Below, in pieces: positions 34,064-35,889 of a DNA stretch of 35,889 nt. Source of the stretch: Cellulophaga omnivescoria (GTDB lineage Bacteria; Bacteroidota; Bacteroidia; Flavobacteriales; Flavobacteriaceae); NCBI RefSeq assembly GCF_001999725.1, contig NZ_MDDP01000011.1:1-35889 (forward strand), in the 5' to 3' direction. The notes beneath the pieces are model-generated. The model ran no database searches. It was given only the letters and a program-made list of their open reading frames with translations, and had not been told where the DNA came from. A program made the translations under genes and the position numbers. Each line of letters begins with the position of its first letter. Position 1 is the stretch's first letter.

Positions 34064-35248
34064 TTAGAACTTATGTCTTATAATAATGTTTTTTAAATTG
34101 GCCTTTAAACTTTCACCAGCATCATAAACCATTTGCTCGTTGGTAGGGAACTCCACAGATTTTAAACTTAACATAGAAATTAAATCACTTGTTAAAGCTC
34201 TTTTATCACCTCTATAATTTGCGTAGTTGTGTTCAAAAATAAACTGACTAGTTAGAGGGTATGTGTTTACTTGTTGTTTTGTATTTAAATCTATAAAGCT
34301 AACAACACCTGTAACCTGCGCAGACTTAGATTGTGTAAATTGGTAAAAATTACACCTTACCGTTTTAAACTTATCTGTTTTTACTTTGTTGCCATCTTCA
34401 TCTACAACAACCTCACCATCTTCATCTAGTACATATTTGTAACCATCTTTAATTTGAGACTCTTTTACAAGTTCTTTTTCTCTAATCTGTTCTGGTGAAA
34501 TATTTATTTCTCTAAAGTCTACTTCCATTTCATAATCATACTTAACAGTACTCATTGGTTGAGCGTGGTACTCTGTCCATAAATCATTTAAACCATAGGT
34601 GTTAAAATTTAGTAAATCATCTTCTAAACGTACCGGAATAATTTTATCTGTACTATTTATAAGCTTTACTCTAACATAATCTATTCCTTTGTTGTGTGCT
34701 TCTTCAATTTTTAATCTACTATCTTCATAATTAGGACTCAACTCGTTTAGATAATTAAAATCATCATATGCTCTTCTGTAATCATCTTTACTGACTGCGT
34801 TAGCAAGTAAATTACTAGCGTTACTATATAAATAGTCTGCTAACTGTTTTTTTGAAGACAATATTTTATCATTATAATTAACAATAGTAAAATCTGCATT
34901 TCTGTTTTCATCTACTATCTTTAATGGTAGTAATGGTTTAATTTGTTCTTGTATATTTTTAAGTCGTGTGTAGGCATTAAAAATATTTTCGTAGTTAGCA
35001 GCGTTGCCGTCTTTCTTTAAAAAGGCAATATTACTTAATTCTCTTTCTGTATTTTTTTTAAATGCATCTTCTAATAATGAGATATATGGTTGGTTGCTTT
35101 TTTTAGTTTTATTAGAAGCTAAATTTTTAATAGAAGTTTGTATTACAGATAAGTAGTTACCTGTATTAATTGCTTCTTGAGTCTTTTTAACTCCGCTGCA
35201 GGAGGCTAAAAAAATTGATACTGCGGTTAATAGTAGAATTTTTTTCAT
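34064..35248 (-). CDS. Unrecognised lipoprotein with a TPR-like helical part
   Basis: I do not recognise this 394-residue protein. The signal peptide ends at a clear lipobox (L-A-S-C, lipidated Cys17), so it is an envelope lipoprotein. Residues about 20-190 look alpha-helical with repeating pairs of helices (AINTGNYLSVIQTSIKNL; DDYRRAYDDFNYLNELSPNY), suggesting TPR-like repeats. The second half is beta-rich. An acidic segment at 273-289 contains two DEDG copies a few residues apart (275-278 and 283-286), resembling a metal-binding loop, but this is only a resemblance. It probably acts at the outer membrane as a binding or assembly protein. It is monocistronic, with a terminator downstream at 34017. 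Confidence 0.8.
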   Translation of the reverse strand: MKKILLLTAVSIFLASCSGVKKTQEAINTGNYLSVIQTSIKNLASNKTKKSNQPYISLLEDAFKKNTERELSNIAFLKKDGNAANYENIFNAYTRLKNIQEQIKPLLPLKIVDENRNADFTIVNYNDKILSSKKQLADYLYSNASNLLANAVSKDDYRRAYDDFNYLNELSPNYEDSRLKIEEAHNKGIDYVRVKLINSTDKIIPVRLEDDLLNFNTYGLNDLWTEYHAQPMSTVKYDYEMEVDFREINISPEQIREKELVKESQIKDGYKYVLDEDGEVVVDEDGNKVKTDKFKTVRCNFYQFTQSKSAQVTGVVSFIDLNTKQQVNTYPLTSQFIFEHNYANYRGDKRALTSDLISMLSLKSVEFPTNEQMVYDAGESLKANLKNIIIRHKF

Positions 35249-35407
35249 ACGGTCTAATTTTATATTGTAGGTATGTTTTCAATAGTCGTGCCAACATACA
35301 AAAGAGAAAACGGTTGCTATAGGTAAATAGTATATTTTATTGGGTGTAATAGTATATAATTTTTTATAACAGAATATAATTATGGTCTAATATTTTAATT
35401 ATTAGGC
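35249..35407. other. Intergenic region upstream of the lipoprotein gene
   Basis: I see no gene in this stretch. It is AT-rich and should contain the promoter of the leftward lipoprotein gene, but no clear TAnnTTTG element was found. With the terminator at 35409 and the adjoining remnant of the flavoprotein gene, it fills the space between two leftward genes. Confidence 0.4.
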
Positions 35408-35408
35408 A

Positions 35409-35440
35409 AAAAAAATTCCCTTTTAAAGGGAATTTTTTTA
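35409..35440 (-). terminator. Intrinsic terminator after the flavoprotein gene remnant
   Basis: An A-run with TTCCC (35409-35420) pairs with GGGAA and a T-run (35428-35439) around TTTTAAA. It lies about 40 bases beyond the last recognisable codon of the decayed sdhA-like gene on the minus strand, so it follows the truncated end rather than a full-length gene. Confidence 0.8.
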
Positions 35441-35479
35441 AAATATTATTTTTTTATATGTTCCTGTCTTTTCTTTTTT

Positions 35480-35889
35480 TTAAATATCTTCGCGTACTTC
35501 TTTAATCTTTGGCATTGCTTCTTTTAAACCTTCTTCGTTACGAGACATAACGCATTTCTCTCACATTATGTTACCTAATGGCTAGTAGTAATAATCTACA
35601 GAATGCTTAACATTGTTATTTACAAAGAAATCAAGTTTATCTTTAACCTCTTTTTCAGCAGCATCAAACGCTGGTGTGTTAGTAGGTATTTTACCTGTTC
35701 TAATCTCGTGAGATAAATAATCAACAATTGTGGAAGGCAACACAAAATAACCATCTGCTAAACCTTGCATTAAAGCAGAAGCGCCAAGCCTGTTTGCACC
35801 GTGATCAGAGAAGTTAGCCTCACCAATACAGTATAAACCGTCTACAGTAGTCATTAAATTGTAATCTACCCATACACCACCCATTGTGT
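35480..35889 (-). pseudogene. Decayed succinate dehydrogenase/fumarate reductase flavoprotein gene, 3' part
   Basis: The reading frame runs in from the window edge. It encodes a flavoprotein-subunit segment with MGGVWVDYNLMT, GLYCIGEANFSDHGANRLGASALMQG and LADGYF, all typical of Bacteroidota SdhA/FrdA, and reaches VDYYY before a TAG at 35582-35584. Recognisable family sequence continues in the same frame beyond the stop (LGNIM, then TGA at 35561-35563 where Trp is expected, then EKC, MSRNEEGLKEAMPKIKEVRED) until a TAA at 35480-35482. The normal C-terminus with the ESCGGHFREE-like region (roughly 80-90 more residues) is missing and a terminator follows. Two internal stops plus truncation indicate a pseudogene, presumably a second copy. 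The part beyond 35889 is not visible. A sequencing error alone is unlikely to explain all three defects. Confidence 0.85.

Noticed and set aside
35561-35584. Stop-codon recoding (TGA as Trp or selenocysteine, TAG as pyrrolysine) in the flavoprotein gene
   Set aside because: Two different stops occur close together, a third follows, and the C-terminus is missing. All other genes in the window use TAA, TAG and TGA as normal stops. Decay is the simpler explanation.

Overview
This AT-rich window almost certainly comes from a member of the Bacteroidota, most likely a marine-type Flavobacteriaceae. The evidence is the absence of purine-rich Shine-Dalgarno sequences before most starts, occasional TTG starts, one good TAnnTTTG-type promoter element, many short lipoproteins, a YtxJ-type bacilliredoxin, a DUF6503-like lipoprotein, and a Wza/Wzc/PHP-phosphatase export set of the type seen in this group. 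Genus cannot be told from the sequence.

Positions 53-26017 are one large Wzx/Wzy-dependent surface polysaccharide (capsule or O-antigen) locus, and 26070-26810 adds its phosphatase. A long rightward run (53-15820) encodes the flippase Wzx, the polymerase Wzy, an AsnB-type amidotransferase, an O-acetyltransferase, two GT-A glycosyltransferases, WecB and WecC (UDP-ManNAcA), a GT-B glycosyltransferase, the FnlA / cupin / FnlB / FnlC set (UDP-L-FucNAc) and a WbuB-like L-FucNAc transferase. A leftward three-gene block (19455-15825) encodes a TviC/WbpP-like 4-epimerase, UDP-glucose dehydrogenase and a TviB-like dehydrogenase (UDP-GalNAcA and UDP-GlcA). After a 339-base gap a second rightward run (19795-26017) encodes a DegT-type aminotransferase, a membrane PglF/WbpM-like 4,6-dehydratase, Wza and the Wzc tyrosine kinase. 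A PHP-type tyrosine phosphatase lies convergently behind a strong bidirectional terminator.

Together these genes predict an acidic polymer whose repeat contains L-FucNAc and one or more uronic acids (ManNAcA, GalNAcA, GlcA). One uronate may be amidated, and the polymer may be O-acetylated. No initiating sugar-phosphate transferase is visible, so the locus probably continues to the left or relies on a distant gene.

From 26840 rightward the genes are ordinary chromosomal ones: a PhnA-domain protein, Pcm, SmpB, a DUF6503-like lipoprotein, a histidine-phosphatase lipoprotein, a TetR regulator, ClpB, a YtxJ bacilliredoxin and an unrecognised lipoprotein. The right edge holds the 3' end of a decayed succinate dehydrogenase/fumarate reductase flavoprotein gene with in-frame stops.

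The most notable sequence signals are a run of nine G inside the polymerase gene wzy (possible phase variation), the decayed sdhA-like remnant, three consecutive inverted repeats between two glycosyltransferase genes, and a palindrome-rich clpB/ytxJ divergent region. I saw no mobile element, CRISPR array, rRNA or tRNA. No clearly new defence or other system was found; the polysaccharide locus is the accessory content.
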